The position numbers and the translations under genes were made by a program. A DNA stretch of 64,000 nucleotides, from assembly GCF_949628215.1 (NCBI RefSeq), contig NC_134276.1, positions 105,500,756-105,564,755 on the forward strand, given 5' to 3'. Below, piece by piece: positions 48,476 to 63,500 of the stretch. Every line of letters begins with the position of its first letter. The stretch's first letter is position 1. Origin of the DNA: Phalacrocorax aristotelis. Taxonomy: Eukaryota > Chordata > Aves > Suliformes > Phalacrocoracidae. The notes below the pieces were generated by a model, which worked only from the letters and a program-made list of their open reading frames with translations, was not told the DNA's origin and did not search any database.

Positions 48476-48585
48476 CCCTGGCAACTGGTGCTAGGTGAGA
48501 AGGTAGCCCTGAGCAGAGCATTGCTCCACATGTTCTCCAGAGATCCTTTCAAACCCAAATTATACTACGTTTTTGTGATTCTACG
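48476..48585 (+). mobile_element. CR1 LINE 3' terminus, forward, diverged
   Basis: GGCAACTGGTGCTAGGTGAG, GCCCTGAGCAGAGCATTG, TTCTCCAGAGATCCTTTCAA and a tail with TGTGATTCTACG line up with the CR1 3' region (the GATCTCCAGAGGTCCCTTCC...TGTGATTCTATG pattern). It has many substitutions, so it is an old copy. Confidence 0.75.
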
Positions 48586-48589
48586 TTTA

Positions 48590-51500
48590 TTTGCCAACAT
48601 GGACAGGTTTTATTCTGACCTCTGATTTAGGATTTTTGTTTTTATTTAAGCATCATGATTATTAGACCCTTTTTATTTCTTGTTCATTATTGCTGATTTT
48701 CTGCGATTTAAGGAGAAGATAAATGACTTCTACATATAGGTAAAATTGACATCTTCAGTGTAGATGTTACTGATAGGAAACTTGATATCATTCTTAAAGT
48801 AGTTAAACTGTAACAAAACCACATTTGAAAAGTCCCAGCTTGGATCTTAAGTCAGAGGCTTCTTTGTGTTCTGTTGTATGCTGGAAAACCAAATATTTTT
48901 TGGCATACAGAGAACGATTTTTACAAATCAGATGGATTACACAAGCACAAAGACAGCCCTTGTTTCTTAACAAAGGAATCTGATGCTGACATTGAGACTA
49001 AAAGTATCTGAAAATTTGCCCTAGCAAACACTGGGAATCTTGTGCCAAGTTTCTCCTGCCCTCCTGCTCGGGAAGGTGAAACTACCTCCAAAAAAGCCTT
49101 GAAGGAACTTTTGTACAGTCTGCTGCCACACAGCCTGAGAAGGCAGACAGCATGGAGCTAGCCTTTCTAGCTAGGAAAGAACAGCTAAAAGAAAGATATC
49201 CCAACTATTGTTCACTTTCCTGGATCTCCAGCAGTTGTTTCAGGGTCCTTTTCCTTCTCTACACCTTCTCCCTTCCCAGGAGTGCTCTAAGGTACCTGCA
49301 CGAGCCTGGGGACCCATGGACCAGAGCAAATTGCCCTGGGACATGGTCATTTTGAATGCATACCCATTACTCTGGGTTACCTGCTAGACATCTGGTGAAG
49401 ATGCTGACTTAAGGCCAGGCACATATCTATGCCTGCAGGGAGAGATGTGGCTTCCTGTCTTGAAGAGCTATTTTTCCGTAGTTGGTTGGTAAGCTTCAAG
49501 TATGGGAAGGCTGCGGACCAGAAGGGTATCTGTGCTGGGCTGCATATCAAGCTCCCTGATTATTTTTAGAAATTATTTGGTAATTACATTGCAATTTCAT
49601 TGGTGCTCCCTAGCTCTTCTTGTGAATTTTCTTTTTCATTCCATATTCATTTTGCTTCATTTTGTGAGTTTACAGACTTTTATCACATCACCCTCCAGTC
49701 ATCTCCCCTCTAAGCTGTGCTTCCTCTCTCCAGCAATGTGCACAGTTGCATAGCAGTGTTCTCTACTTTTGTTCTCCATTCCTTCCTAAAATTTTCTCAC
49801 ATTGTGCTGATGTTTTGGTCAATGTGCAGCAATAAGTTATATTTAGAGAACCATCTATAAATTATAGTCTCCATGAAATGACTATTTCTTTCTTGAGGAC
49901 CTATCATTGTATATGTACTGTTGGAGTTAATTCATTTTACATATACTTCACTTTATTTATACTGTATGTCATCTGCCATTTTTTTAAATCACCATGCTAT
50001 GACATTCCTCTGCTACTCTTTAATTACCTTGAGGTTGATTTTTATATCCTTAGTGAATATTGTCACTCCAAAATTCAATTTCTTTTCAGGTCACTTATGT
50101 CTATGTTGAACTTCAGAGTCTCTGCATCTGTACTTGCTAGGCTCTGCTGGTTACAGGACGCCTTGTGGAGGAGACTCCATTTAGGCTACCTGAAGGGTAA
50201 AAAAACATTTTATTAAAACCACGCTGAAGAACAACTTTTATGGCCATTTTCTCTGTTTCACATCAACAAAATTAGTTTGGCAACTTAATATTTGAAGGGA
50301 AGTTAAACACTGTAATCCACAAAAGTTTTGGATATTTGGTAACAGGGAAAGTGCAGTGGTTGTTGCCTGTCGCTCCTTGAGTGTCACCAAACACAACTCT
50401 CCAGTGACAAGAGTGCATCCCTTTATCTCTGCTGGCTGTGGGCCTTGAACCACCTCTCCCCTTACTGTCCAGTCCAGGGCTGGGCTGCACTTTCCTTCCT
50501 CCTCACCTGCAGCTTCCAGCCACAATGAATTCAGCTGGTCCAGCCTCAGCGGCAGGTCCTACTTTTGGAGCTATGGCAATTGGCCAGGAGGCATAGACAG
50601 CTTCCTTGAAACAAAGCACAATGAAGTCAGCACGAAGTGAAAGACCAAGGTTAATAATGTCTTTTTCCTTAGCTGAACTCCACAGGAACAGTGAGACAGG
50701 TTTGCCTTGTCCCACTTCTGTCTCCAAGCTTGCCGCTGCCTCCCCCAGCAAAAGCTCTGCAGCCTTCTGGGTTACACCTGCAGCCTCCTCTTCTCTGCAG
50801 AGCCAATCTTTAACAGATCACTTTGACCTTCTTTCTCTCAGGTAAATCAGGACTGTCACAGGGCAAGACTGAGGCCTTCTCCATGGTTATAAACATCAGG
50901 TATTAGGTGTACGGGAATGTTCCTCGTGGAGTCCGTTGTTTTACCTTCCCTAGGGTTGCACTTAGGCAATCCCGCAGAGCCACCTTTCATTTAACTCTGT
51001 TCATTTTGGCAATGGGTTCTGCAACACTTAACAGTACAATCACATCAGACACATTATTCCTAAAAGCACCAGAGATTTATAGCACACTTTTCTGGTTCAC
51101 CTCAGTTCATTTGGGAAGTCACACTACTTAGTTTTGTAAGCATATCTGCTGTTTCATTGACAGTATTGTGATTGACCATCAATTTTACTGAGCTGTATGG
51201 CTTCACTTTTTGCTTTGATATCATACCTCCTGGATCATGTGGATATGAGAATCTCATTTATAAAAATAAAAATTTCCAAACCCCATGAGTCTGGAAGGAA
51301 ACTGGAAAGTAAGAACACATTTCAATGTGCAAAGGGAAACTGAAAGACCAGAAAGTTACTAATATACCTAAAATAATTACATTTTCCTTTTGAAGGCAAT
51401 AAGGGCATGTGGCCACAGGAATGTAAAAATTCATTACCTGGAATACCTGGAATTAGCAAGACTGAAATAAGGCATTTCTTAGAGCTGGCTGTTGGGCTTT

Positions 51501-54500
51501 ATTTCCCTGTTCAGAAGACAAAAAAAAGCAAGATATTTGGCAATGCAAAGGTCTAGTATGGGAGAGGATTTTCTTTTGTTTCTTTTTTTTACAGTGCCTG
51601 TCGGTCTTATCCAGACAGCCCAAGATGAATTAAACATAGGATTACTTTTTTCCTTTAGTGAGAGATGTGTCTGAGGAGACTGGAAAGAGAGGTACCTCAG
51701 GAGGCTACAGAAAGAAGGCATTGCAACGTCTACTGATTGATAACCCGTCCAGAAAGTAATTGCATTGAATGCTCGTAAACCTCCTTGAAATATCACTTGA
51801 ACATAGGGAAGAGACAATAATGATTAATATATGGTTGTCCAGACAACCATTTCACTGTGGCTTCTTCAGTATTTTCTCAAGAGGTCTTACCTGTATTGGC
51901 TCAGGTAAGGTATTGAAAATGTTTCAGATGTGCAAGTTATTACTTCTGCTAAAGGAAAATTGACTCTATTATTTGAAGGCTCCTTCCTATGACTTTTTTT
52001 CCAGTCATTAAAGAAAAATACAGGCAGAAGAACAGAAAGAAAAATACTTATGAATACAGCTCCAGAATACAAAAATGAATCTAAATACGTGAATGAAGAG
52101 AATTAGATGCTATGATCTCATTTTTTAGCTTTATGTGGATTTCTCTATAATAAATAGTCCATTTAAACCTTATCCTTTTTTACAAGCATTGTAATATGGA
52201 TTTTTAAAAAATGATTGTGCTAGCACTGCTGTACAATAAAGTGCAGAAATATGTGCAGATTATCAAAGACTTTTCATAACTGGGCATAAATAGAGCTTTT
52301 GGAGAAAGTCAATGGTGTCACAGCCATGTCAGAATTCACCGGTCTGTCTCTTAATTTTTATCTAAAAAGTCAATTTTATAGACAATAAGAAAATCATTGC
52401 AGCATACATTTCTAGTAGTATATGCACTGTGCTAGCGGCAAAAGCTGGCTTCTAGTCTTGCAGTAGGACAGTATCTGAAGTATTATTTGATTTTTCAGAA
52501 GTGCCTCCGTATATCATCCCTTGATGTCTAAATCTAACATCACCATTTATGGCATTGCATACTTTTTCCAGGAGGTACTTTTCCTGCAGGGAACTCTCTC
52601 TGGCATTATGAAGCAATGACGGATTAACCATCTTCTGTAGTGTTTCTGCAAGTAGCAGTCAATGTGGTTTCAAATATGGAGAACTGGTATTATCCAACCA
52701 CCCCCTTTTCAGTTCAGGGAAATTTTGCTGTTGCTTTTTTATGAATAGTTGCATAATGAGGGTGAAAAGGAAAGGAATAGAGTATGTGTGTGAATGCAAA
52801 GCAGGAACTTGAAGTATTAGATCTTCATGGAACTCCACCTGTGAAACGATGCACGACAAAGGGGTACTCAAGTTTTCGGTTGCGATCAAGGTTCTCATAT
52901 GCCATGGCTTTGGCAATTTCTCTAAATAGGGTTGTACATACATCCTGCATTTCAGATAGCAACAAGCCACTTTTTCACATTTGAAGGGAAGGAGGAAGTT
53001 GTTTCTCTAACATTTCTTCTTGTTTTTTCTGCCATGCCCCTTTTCTTTTCCTTATTTTGCTATGGAAGTGAAGAGAATGTGAGGTACAAGGCAAACAATA
53101 AAAATGGACCTATGCATAGCTAGCACAAAAACTTGCAATTTTCAAAACTTCTGTGGGAGTATTTGCCTCCCCAAAATGTTCACAAAGATTAGATTTAAAA
53201 GGATTTATTACAAAACTATAAAAAGTTGGCACTCTTAGTTCTGTCTACTGAGATATGGAGTACTGATATTATGAACTTGCTCCGGATGCTAACTTTTCAT
53301 TCCTATGTTTTTCTCAACCCCTTTTGAAGGGTTTTGACATACATTTTTTAACAATCCACTGCAATCAAAAACTCAGACCTGTTCAGAAGAGAAGGAAGAA
53401 TGCAACTTGTGTAACATTGTTATGTTCTTACAGTCCCATTGCCCTCCTCTCTGAGTGATTCACTTCCATTAAATGATTAAAGTAAAATTCAAATGGGTGA
53501 AGTGATGTGGAGTTTCAAGCCACTGATGTTGGACATCTTTTTACCCATTCCCTTCAAATGTCTAGTGTGTAGACACACTGGAAATCATATAAAGGCCTGA
53601 ATGGACCTATGGACCCATTTATCAGCCCCAGAGCCATGTAGTAACTCTTGTAATGCTCCAGATTTCCACCAGCAGTATTACTGGTGTCCATGTGGATGAG
53701 TGCCATGTAATAGCAATGGGCAAGCCTCAGCAACATCCCAGATCAGAGCTCCCAGCAGCAGCAAACCTGCGAAGACAGCAAGCCAGGTCAGTAAATGAGT
53801 GCCTGTGAGTCCCTAACTACTACTAATTTACATGACTGAAAATGTAAAGTTCCCAAAGCTTGTAAAAAAAGCTATGGAAAGAGAGAGGCAGCATTTCGAG
53901 ACACTTATTTAATAGGAGCTGGTAAGGGAAAGGAAGTTTCCTTATGCAACAATGACTTATTTTATTTCTTATTTTCGCTCACATTCTTTTTAAGATAGCC
54001 CTGAAACTGTGACTGTTACACAAACCAAAACTTCAAAACTACACAAGGCCACCACAACACAGATAGAAATACTAAGGCAGTCAGAGAAAATTACTTCTTT
54101 ATCTGATTACTCTTTTTTCCTCAGCTGGGTCAGGTTGTCACTATAATTCTGTTTCTCCCTTTCTCTGTCTCAAAAAAAAGGGCTTTGCTGATCACATATG
54201 ATAGGATCATCACATTTGAGAAAAGGAATTGCATGAACTTATGCTGTCTGCTGATAAATTTTACTTGAACCTTAAATGCTCCTTAAACAACTTCAGAAAG
54301 TCAGTAGGCAGCGGATACAGATAGGTCAAGAAATCTCTAATAAGAGCTTAATAAGTCATTGTTAGATCATAGATGAGGCTTGATGTCAGACAAAACTCTT
54401 CTTCCCTTCAAGTAGGATATTTCATGCTGATCCAATAACACTTCATTGAAAATCAGCTCCTCCGCTTCTTAGGTATTGTTCCATCCTAAAAGCAAGGCCA

Positions 54501-57500
54501 CGTTGACAATGTAAATTTTCTTTTCAAGTTCTGCCATTAGCACTTCTCAAGTGGCGTGGTTCCAAGGAAAAACATCATGTTTTACTCCACATCCTCGCTA
54601 TGCGGAATCATCAGTGCTTGAGAAAAAGAGGGATTGATTTTAAATTTACAGTTAACAAGTACTTAAAAGCAGAACTGAAAGCTGATTTGAAGCTTCCAAT
54701 TCAGTTTCCTAAGAGGACAAACTTTAACTGAATGCCAATTGGCTTGCAGGACTTGCTGATAAAATCTATAAATCTCTGATTAGAAATATAAAGGTTGGGG
54801 TTTTTTGTTCTTTAGATCTGCACCTCATTCTCAGAAATTTTCATGTTCTGTCTGGGCAAGATGAAATATCTTTGTCCCATGTAAAAAATGATGAAGAGAT
54901 GTTATAGACCCTAAATTCTCTTTTGTTCCTCCCACTCCCAGTCCAATAAACAGAGAAAAAAAAGAGATAAAATCATCACATCAAATGCCATAAATGATAA
55001 AAAAAAGAATTTATGAAGAGGGTTTGATAACCCTAATGTGAAACCACATGCAGCTGAGGCAATTTGCAAACCCAGAGCAAGCAAACAGAAGGATCAGTTG
55101 AGTGCCATTTAAAGTAAAACAACCCCGTTTCACATTGCTCAATATGGTGCCATTTGCTTTTGGTTTTGTTTTTCCACCCTTTAAATAGTTCATGTGTTCT
55201 GTTTGAATTGTCTAAGGTTCTTGTTTTACTTTTTCTTTCATCAGGAGCTTTTAATTTAGGTCATTTAGTATAGCTTGTACCAGGAAAAAAAAACACTAGG
55301 AATTGAAATGCTTTGTTGCTGTAGGCTAGTGCTTGCTGTGTGATCTTTTCTGAAATTAGTACCATAATTATTCTTGCGGTATCATGCCATGTTCAACAAA
55401 TGAACATGTTTTAAGGCTTAGTTTTCTGCACGACAGTGGCATAAGTGAGTATCAGGCACTGTTCTTTTACGGCTTATGTGGATACAACAGAAGGGCAGTG
55501 AGTCTAGGCAGGGAAGAAAAGACACAGATCTGAGGCTGCAGCATTAAAGTGTTTCTTCTTTTTTCCTTTTCTTTCTGAATTACCGTGGCAGAAGTTATAG
55601 CACCAGCAGATACTCACAGGGCTATCTAGCCTATGCAAGGCCAAACTGTAGGCTAGACAAAATTTTACATATAGTCACAGTGAGAAATAAAGATTAGGTG
55701 CTTAATGTCAAGTCTGTGCAAATCTCTAACTCTTTGCTAAAGAAATAGTTTGGCTGTTCAGAGATTTAGTCCGCTTAGCAAGAAGGAAAAACTGATAAAT
55801 AGGCATTACTATTTTATTCCCTGCACCAAAAATGGCACACAGCGAAAGCAGTGTTAAGCACCCTCCTGCTGTTCCTCTAACATGTTCCTCAGGAGTAATT
55901 TCTTCCACTCTCTTTCCCTTACTGCCCTTCCTTATCCCTGTGCTATTATAGTTTTCTATTGTTCTGCCTTTCGCTTACAGCAGCCACCCATGGGCTCTAA
56001 TTGATATTAGGACCTCCCTTGCTGGGCACAACATGAATACCAGTGAAGAGCACTGGCAGGTTAGTCTTTGCACTGAAAAAATGGATGTGTATCAAAATGT
56101 GATAGCGTACAGAACTATCTGTTCTTTATTTCTCTTCCTGATTTCATTCGCTTCTTTAAGAGTAAAAGTGATAGGCTGTTAAGGATATGTGAGATGAGTT
56201 CAGCCCCATATCAGCTGTAAGAGATTTTGGAAATTTCTGATACACTGCTGGAACTCTCCTATGAGCACAAGAGTAGAAGTAGCCTTTTCGAGCAGCCTTC
56301 GTTTTAATGAAATCATCATAACAATAGATCACCTCCTGCATCTTCTCTCATACGCTTTTCTTTTCTAGGCTGTCTTCCCCATTTTTTTTTACTGTCTGAT
56401 ATGGCTGTAAATTTTCAAGGTATGTTTAGCGTGATTGTATATGGGGGCTGTGTGAGGTGCTTTGCTTATGTAGCATGGAACGGATACTTGCTAGTAATAA
56501 AGTTCATGGCATCATCCATGGTCAAAAAGAACTAGCTTGACTATTTTCACAACAACCAAAGGAAACACCAGTTAAAAACAGATTTTGCCACAGCATGTTT
56601 TTTTTAAATGTATATTCAGCTATTGGTAAATATGTGTGGAAGGCAGGCGTGGCCAAAAGAATAATTTCTTCATTCTCAAACTCTACAATCTAAAAGTCAG
56701 TTGGGGGAAAAATACTTCTCTCAAAGGGAAGTTCACACAGGGGAAGTGTCCTTATCTGTATCTCTCTGCACTTAGCCTATGGTATCTCAGACACATAAAG
56801 CAGCACAACGGCCTCATTGAGCCAGTAGTTAAGAAAGTAAATAAGAATCAAATTATTAAAATTACTTCTAGTTGTGCCTGATGCCCCAGCTGAGAGAACA
56901 GGATTCCCACTGTGGCTGGTTCTGGACCACTATGTGGCAAAGAACCAGGACTCACGCATGTACCCACAATGACACTTTCTGGCATTTTTAAGGACAATTG
57001 TCTGGAGATGCTCTGGTCAGGTGTCTCACACAGCATGGGTATTTTGGGACCACTTTCTGCTGGTTGGGTTCTGCCCAGCTGGGACACATGCTAAAGCTCC
57101 TGGCTGATCTTGCCAGGAGACAGCCTCACCTTTGGCTAGGAATGGCCAGGACTCCTCTCAGGCAGGGATGACAGCTGAAGCAGATGGAAGTGTGCTTAAT
57201 GAACACTACCTTTCGGATCCCTTTTCTTATAACCAGCCCCTTCTACCTCAATGACCTTCTTGCTGCAGGAGATAAGACCGATGCCCTTACACTAAGGCAT
57301 CTGCTCACCCACACAAATGCCTCCCTCGGCCAGGGCTGTTAGCTTCTGTAGGGCTTCTTGCCCTCCCCCCTCAGCTGTGTGTGCATCAGAGATGTTGAAT
57401 ATTTCAGATTTGCTTTTTTCCAAATAATTAAACTAACTTTAAAGTAACTTGCACAAAATGTCACACAGAACTGAAGAAATTTGACCACCATAAAGCTGAG

Positions 57501-60500
57501 ACAGAGCGAGTGAACAAAACGAAGGGGTAGGGATAGAGGAGAAGATGACATGGCAGAAACACAAATGTGTTAATCAGCAAGAATAGGTATGGGCAGAAAG
57601 TAGCTCTCCTCCCACCCTGCCCAGGGGAACATCTCCTTGAAGCCATGCTTTCATACTGCTGCAGGACTAGCTCATGCCTGCCTTGCTCTAAGGTTAGAGA
57701 CATTCCAAGCTATTACGTAGGATCTTTTAAGAGATATTAATATTTTAGCTTTTGTGTTTCCTAGATAGATATTAAAATTCCTTTAGCAGAGTTAATGAGA
57801 AGAGGGTGTCATCAACCTAATGTTTGGGTAGAAAATGCTGACTTCCCTCCCACCTCTCCTAATGTTGTACAGTGCAGTGATTGGCACAGTTTACTTTGTA
57901 GAGCAGGCTACTTCCCAGAGATAGGGGGAGATTAGCCAATGGCAATGGTCTGGGACTGTCTAGGATGATGGTGGGATTAAAATAAAACATTGTGAGAGAT
58001 CCATGACACGATTCTTAAAAAGTAGATATGGCCCTTAATGATTTTATCAGATTTATCAGTCATGCCATGGAGGCCAGTGATGTAAAACAAAGAAAGTTAT
58101 ATTTGCAAATTACATCTTATTTTGGAAAAGGTATCAATACTCAAGATGGTTGGTCTGTGGTAAAGTCTGTGCCAAAGTAGAACTTACCTACAAAGTTGAC
58201 AAAGAAAGAGGACTAAAAAGAGAAGAAATTTAGTCAACTTTACAACTTTCCTCAGTCAGGGGCACCATAGGACACATTCAGTTCTTTAATTTGGGGGCAA
58301 GGGCTGTGAGAATAACTTTGAAGTCTAGCACTGACTGCCTGACTGATACTCAGATTAATTTCAGTAAACACAGTGAGCCTGTGGGAGAAAAGATGAACTC
58401 AGGTATGACTAATCTGCATGACTAGAGGTAATAACTTGTCCCTAGTTAGAGGAGCGTGCCTTATCCAGTCCTATGTGATGTTTCTATATCCACCATTACA
58501 ATTTATTGTTATTATTATTATGCTTTTATATGTCAGGAAATGTATACAGCACCTTACACTATTAAACCTATAAGCTGCTGCTTCTTGCCAATTCAACTGT
58601 GAAACACAGGGCAATAATATCAGTGATATAAAAACTATATAATGTTTTCTATGTTCTACTTATATGGAAGAATAAAAATCTTCATATAAAGTAATCTGCT
58701 CTGTTCCTTCAAAAGGCAATGAGGGTTCCTAGCAAGAGGAAGGAACTTGCATTAATCAAACAGGAGAAAGATATAATTTTGAAGATTTATGGTTTTAACA
58801 GTATAATTTGGTTATTTCTGAAGTGAGCGAAAGGAGACAAGATATTGAAAATGGAAGTAAGAATGGAGTTCATAGTTCATGAATTGGTTAATACAGCTTT
58901 TAGACGTTTCTAATGAGGTGGCATCTTTGGAAATATGGCCCCTGTCTTCCTTCCTTCCCTCTCATCCCCCACATCCGAAGGAATCAGCTTTTCCCTAACA
59001 GCTGAGGCCCTTCCTTGCATAACAGCAGTGCACCCATCTGAGTGTGGTGCAGGCCTGGAGCCTTGCCCAGCAGAGGTATGTAAGGAGAAGGAGGAGTTGG
59101 GAGGCATTTACTCACCACTCTCATAAGCTGGGAAGGTCAGAAGCAAATGCAGGATGCAAAACTCTTGTGTAGATTAACAGCACCAACCACTTACTGACTG
59201 ATCACTTTAGTTTTCCCATCTGTAGGATACCAAACATTTTGGTGCTTATTCATTGATGAACTACTGAATGCACGACCTGAGAAAATGATTTTTAAAATGA
59301 GATGGCTTCACCTGCATTCAGATATTTTCAGCCACGAGTATTCTAGTAAATGCGTTTGCAAGTGGGAACAGTCACTGCAGGATTACAATTATAAGCAGTT
59401 TAAGAAGATATCTATGAAAATTATGTTTGAATTCATAAATATCATTAAAAAGTCAAAGAATTACACTCACCAAACACATAAAGAGCAAAGAGTCCCTGAG
59501 GATGCACATCCAGTCTGGACCAAGTGGTGTATGCCTTGATCCTGCATTCAAGTCTCTGTGGCCACAAATGTTCACCCAAGTGGTTTCAGTAGTGAGATCC
59601 AGCACAACTGATTGAATTTTGGTTGTAAGACAGTCACAAGAGACTCCTTATAAACTGTCTGAGGAAAAGCTGAATAATGAAGAGGTTCAAGCAAATAGCA
59701 TGCTGCTCTTAGAAATATGAACCACTGCCTCCAAGCTAAGGTACCCTTGTGCCCAATGTTGCTTTCCATTGGCTCTACAGAAAAAAAGGAAGACAGAGGG
59801 AGCTGGCCACAGATGTTAATTAGTTAAATTGATCTATAGTCCTTTTACAGTGCATTATCAATAGCTTTTACTATTTCACAGACATCAGTATTTCTAAAAC
59901 AATATGAGGACTCTTTCATATATCACATTTTTGTAATCTTCCCCATTGTCTTCCCTACTGTACCTTCAGCAAAATTATCATTGATTTCAGTGCCAGTTGC
60001 AGAAAGATCCTCCACATTTGGCTTTTATTACTTAGGGTTTAATCTGTGCTTTTAGAAATAAATATGTTCATTTGCCCTTCATGTAGTTAGCCACACAGAT
60101 TGAAAGTTGCAAGTAATTTTGAACTTACCGTAAGTAAATGCGCTTAACAGAATGATTACCATGCTGTTAAATCTTCAATACTAGAACTTTAAATTTTATA
60201 ACGTATGCATGATTCATAGCCTTGTCTACACTAGAAGAAAGATACATGTTATTTCATACCAATATGATGCCCAAAGATGCTGCAGGCTTCTGGTGTCATA
60301 ACTCTGTGAAAAGTATATTATCTAGCTGTTCAGTTACAAAAATGCAACAAATAATGCTGTATTTGATCATTTACCATTTTATTGCTTCCTTCAGCAATGA
60401 AGAAGTGTCAGGATTTTTTTTTTTTTTTGGCTACGCATAGCCATGCATGCAAACTGATTAAGAAAACAGGATGACATGGAAATGTATAACAAGTATATGA

Positions 60501-63500
60501 CTCACTCTGAACTACCAAATTGCAAGCCTTTCTGGCATCCTGAAGTGATAACACCTGAGCCAGTTTGTTGAGTCCTGCTCAATAGTCCCATGCACGAGGG
60601 ATGCACTCCTACCCTGAAGGAAGAGAAAGAAGTCCAGCTGCTAAATATAGCTGGCTCTGTCTCTCCTGCCAGCTGTACTCCAGCCCCAGAGTCTCACCTG
60701 GCCTGGCATGACTGAAAGAGCAAAAGAAAGGTCCTCACTTCTAGTTCTGATTCTGCAGAAATGCTGCAGCTGAACAGAGAAAGCAAACGTTATGAATATA
60801 GTTGACTTTAACTAAATGATGATTCTGACCTTCTTTGTAAAGCTCTCTGTGATGATCCCAGGATGAAAGCTGAAACACCTGACAAAAAATGGCTCGAGCA
60901 CCACTGACGCTTCTGGCCTGTGCTCTGCCCCCATGCTGTTCCTTGCTTAGAGATACTGAAAATCAAATCCTGCACACACACTAGCATCTGGTTCGATGTA
61001 CAGTAAGGAAAGGGTTGGTTTAATTGCTGTTCAGGCTGGTACAGTGGCGCTTCATCATATTTCTCAGTGAACTTGATCCGGCTCTGCCTATGCTAACCAT
61101 GGAGCTGGGCATCCTGGGGAGCAGGAGGCCGTGATGCCTGAAGTGACGAAATACGATCCAGTCCAAGTCTAAGCACACATTCTTATTTGCTCCTTGGCTC
61201 AGTTAAGGTGCCACATTGTGTCTATTTCATCATTCTCTCACACCAGGCTGGTACATCTGTAATACCTTTATAGCTTATAAAAGCTGCTAACTGTTCTTAA
61301 AAGTAGCTTCATTTTAAAGGGCGATATTTGACTACGAGAAGAAATAGCCTCGAAATTACACTGAAGCAGCCTTTCAAAGTAAAGGGCACAAACATTTTAA
61401 AATGCTTATGTTACATTGTTTTAGTTGCGAAGCATAAACGTACAAGCAACAACGCTATACTGTCCCCAGTGTCCTGCTGCTTGCCCAGTTATGACAGCCT
61501 CTCAGTAGGGACTATATGGGGTGTGTACAGTGAATAGATTTTTTGAAAAAGATGGATTATGATGGTTTTTGGCTTCATTAGGTGGCATGTGACTTTGATG
61601 TGTAGGAAAAAGTTAAACCGAAGAAGTGTCTGCAATGGAAGCAGTAGAACGATTCCCATAGGGTGCACTGCAGTAAAGAAATGTCAGAATACTTTATTCC
61701 TGTCTGTCCTTTTTCGGCTAAGCTAGTTGATTTAACTGTTTATAGGTAAAGCTTGTAGTCCTGGTACAGCTTTATGCACTCGTAATGTAGAAAAGACCAT
61801 GAAGGACACTGTTTCTGCCATGGCTGTTACAAAGCCTTCCCAGTCTCACAGGCCTTAAAATATAACCTAGAGATCACAGTAATTTCGGCTGAACTGACGC
61901 CTGCAAGTGACGCCTGTTCAGAGTGTCAGCTACTGTCCTCAGAGGTGGGGCTCAGGCCAAGATGTCCACTGTCTCTCTTGGGACAGCAGGGTGGCATTCC
62001 CTTGTCTTTTTAATGCCACCTACTTCCTTTCAACTCCTAAACCTCTCTGATATAGATGGGAATTAGTAGGGTGTGACCACACTGGAAAAAGTAATTCTCA
62101 AAAGTTATGCTGATGGGGGTGTTAGAAATATAATGCAAATAGGCTGAACACAGAGGAGCAAAATGAAGGAGGTGGACAGCTTAGTATTTTTATTTTTTAA
62201 CTAGTCAGTCCTAGATGGTTACATTACAAACAAGCCCAAGTTTGATCCTAGGATGGGCAGGCCCATGAGCTCTTCTCCCAAGGCATTAGTTGCAGATCAC
62301 TTCCCTTTGAATGCACCCAGAGGCACATTTTGTAGGGACAAACTAGCAGGGCTCTGGCACTCTCCTCCTATGATAGCTGGGTTCAATACTCTTTACTCAT
62401 CCCAGTAGTCCCAGTGATGGATCAGGGCTTTAAACATTTTCCTTCAACTAAAGGTTCATTGGGCACCTAAAAGACACATTAAATGACTAATGTATGTCCT
62501 TCTCTTCACATCTTAAGGGTAGCAGTGCATAATGTTATCAAGGGCCTCTTAGAATGTATCTTATTAGCATGGGTTAGTAATATTAAGTATAGTTCTAACT
62601 TTGATGGACTTGCACCATTAACATTTAGTGGAATATTATAAGCACTTCATCAAATCATATACAGGAGGGTGACAGGGCCATTTTACACCCAGGCTGACAT
62701 TTTCAACTCTGTATTTCTAATGTTTTTGTGTCACTCTCTGACCTTGTAAGCACAAATAATGTACAGAGTCCTCAGCTGTGAACAACAAGGTGTCAACAGT
62801 TTCATCAGGACAGTGGCATTTTTGTTGGACAGTTTGTTCCTTTCACACCATAAAGTATAAACTGTTCAGCTTGGCAGATTTAGATTTGCAGTCACAAACA
62901 AAAAAGAAGGGGGAAAAAAAAGTTCAGACATGGTAGTAGGCAATAAGTTTGGGTTAAAAAGCAGGTGGGAGTGGCAGGAAGCCTTAGGTTTATTTTATTT
63001 TATGGATTTTTTTATTCTTCACTGCAGGGTTCAAGGCAAGCAGGGGATATAAAAAGCTGTATTTTGTTTTCTTACAGTAAATTTTACAATAAGAATCTGG
63101 AAAGTGCCACAGAGCAACATGTTGCTTCAGAAAATCCTGTATTGGAAGTAGCAGCTGGAAAGAAGATTCACGTAGCAGCTGGAGTTATGAGAAGGCGGCT
63201 GGGAGAATTAGCTCTTTTCTAAGATGAGGCACAAAACAATTTCACCTTTTAACCTTCTTTCCCCTTCCTCTTCTTTCAGTGAAGAATAATGAAGAAGATA
63301 GGAGGAAGCAGGGAAAGGAGATTAATAACATATTTTGCTCTTGGAACCAGATAGAAGAGAATGTGCACTGAAAGTATAGCATATTTGCTCCCTGGTTTTC
63401 AAGCAGAAGGTAGTGCACACAATTCCTATCATAACTCATGTGACAGGATAAATGCAGCTGTGACAAGCAATGAGAAGGCCTGTGCTATACTGCCATTCCT

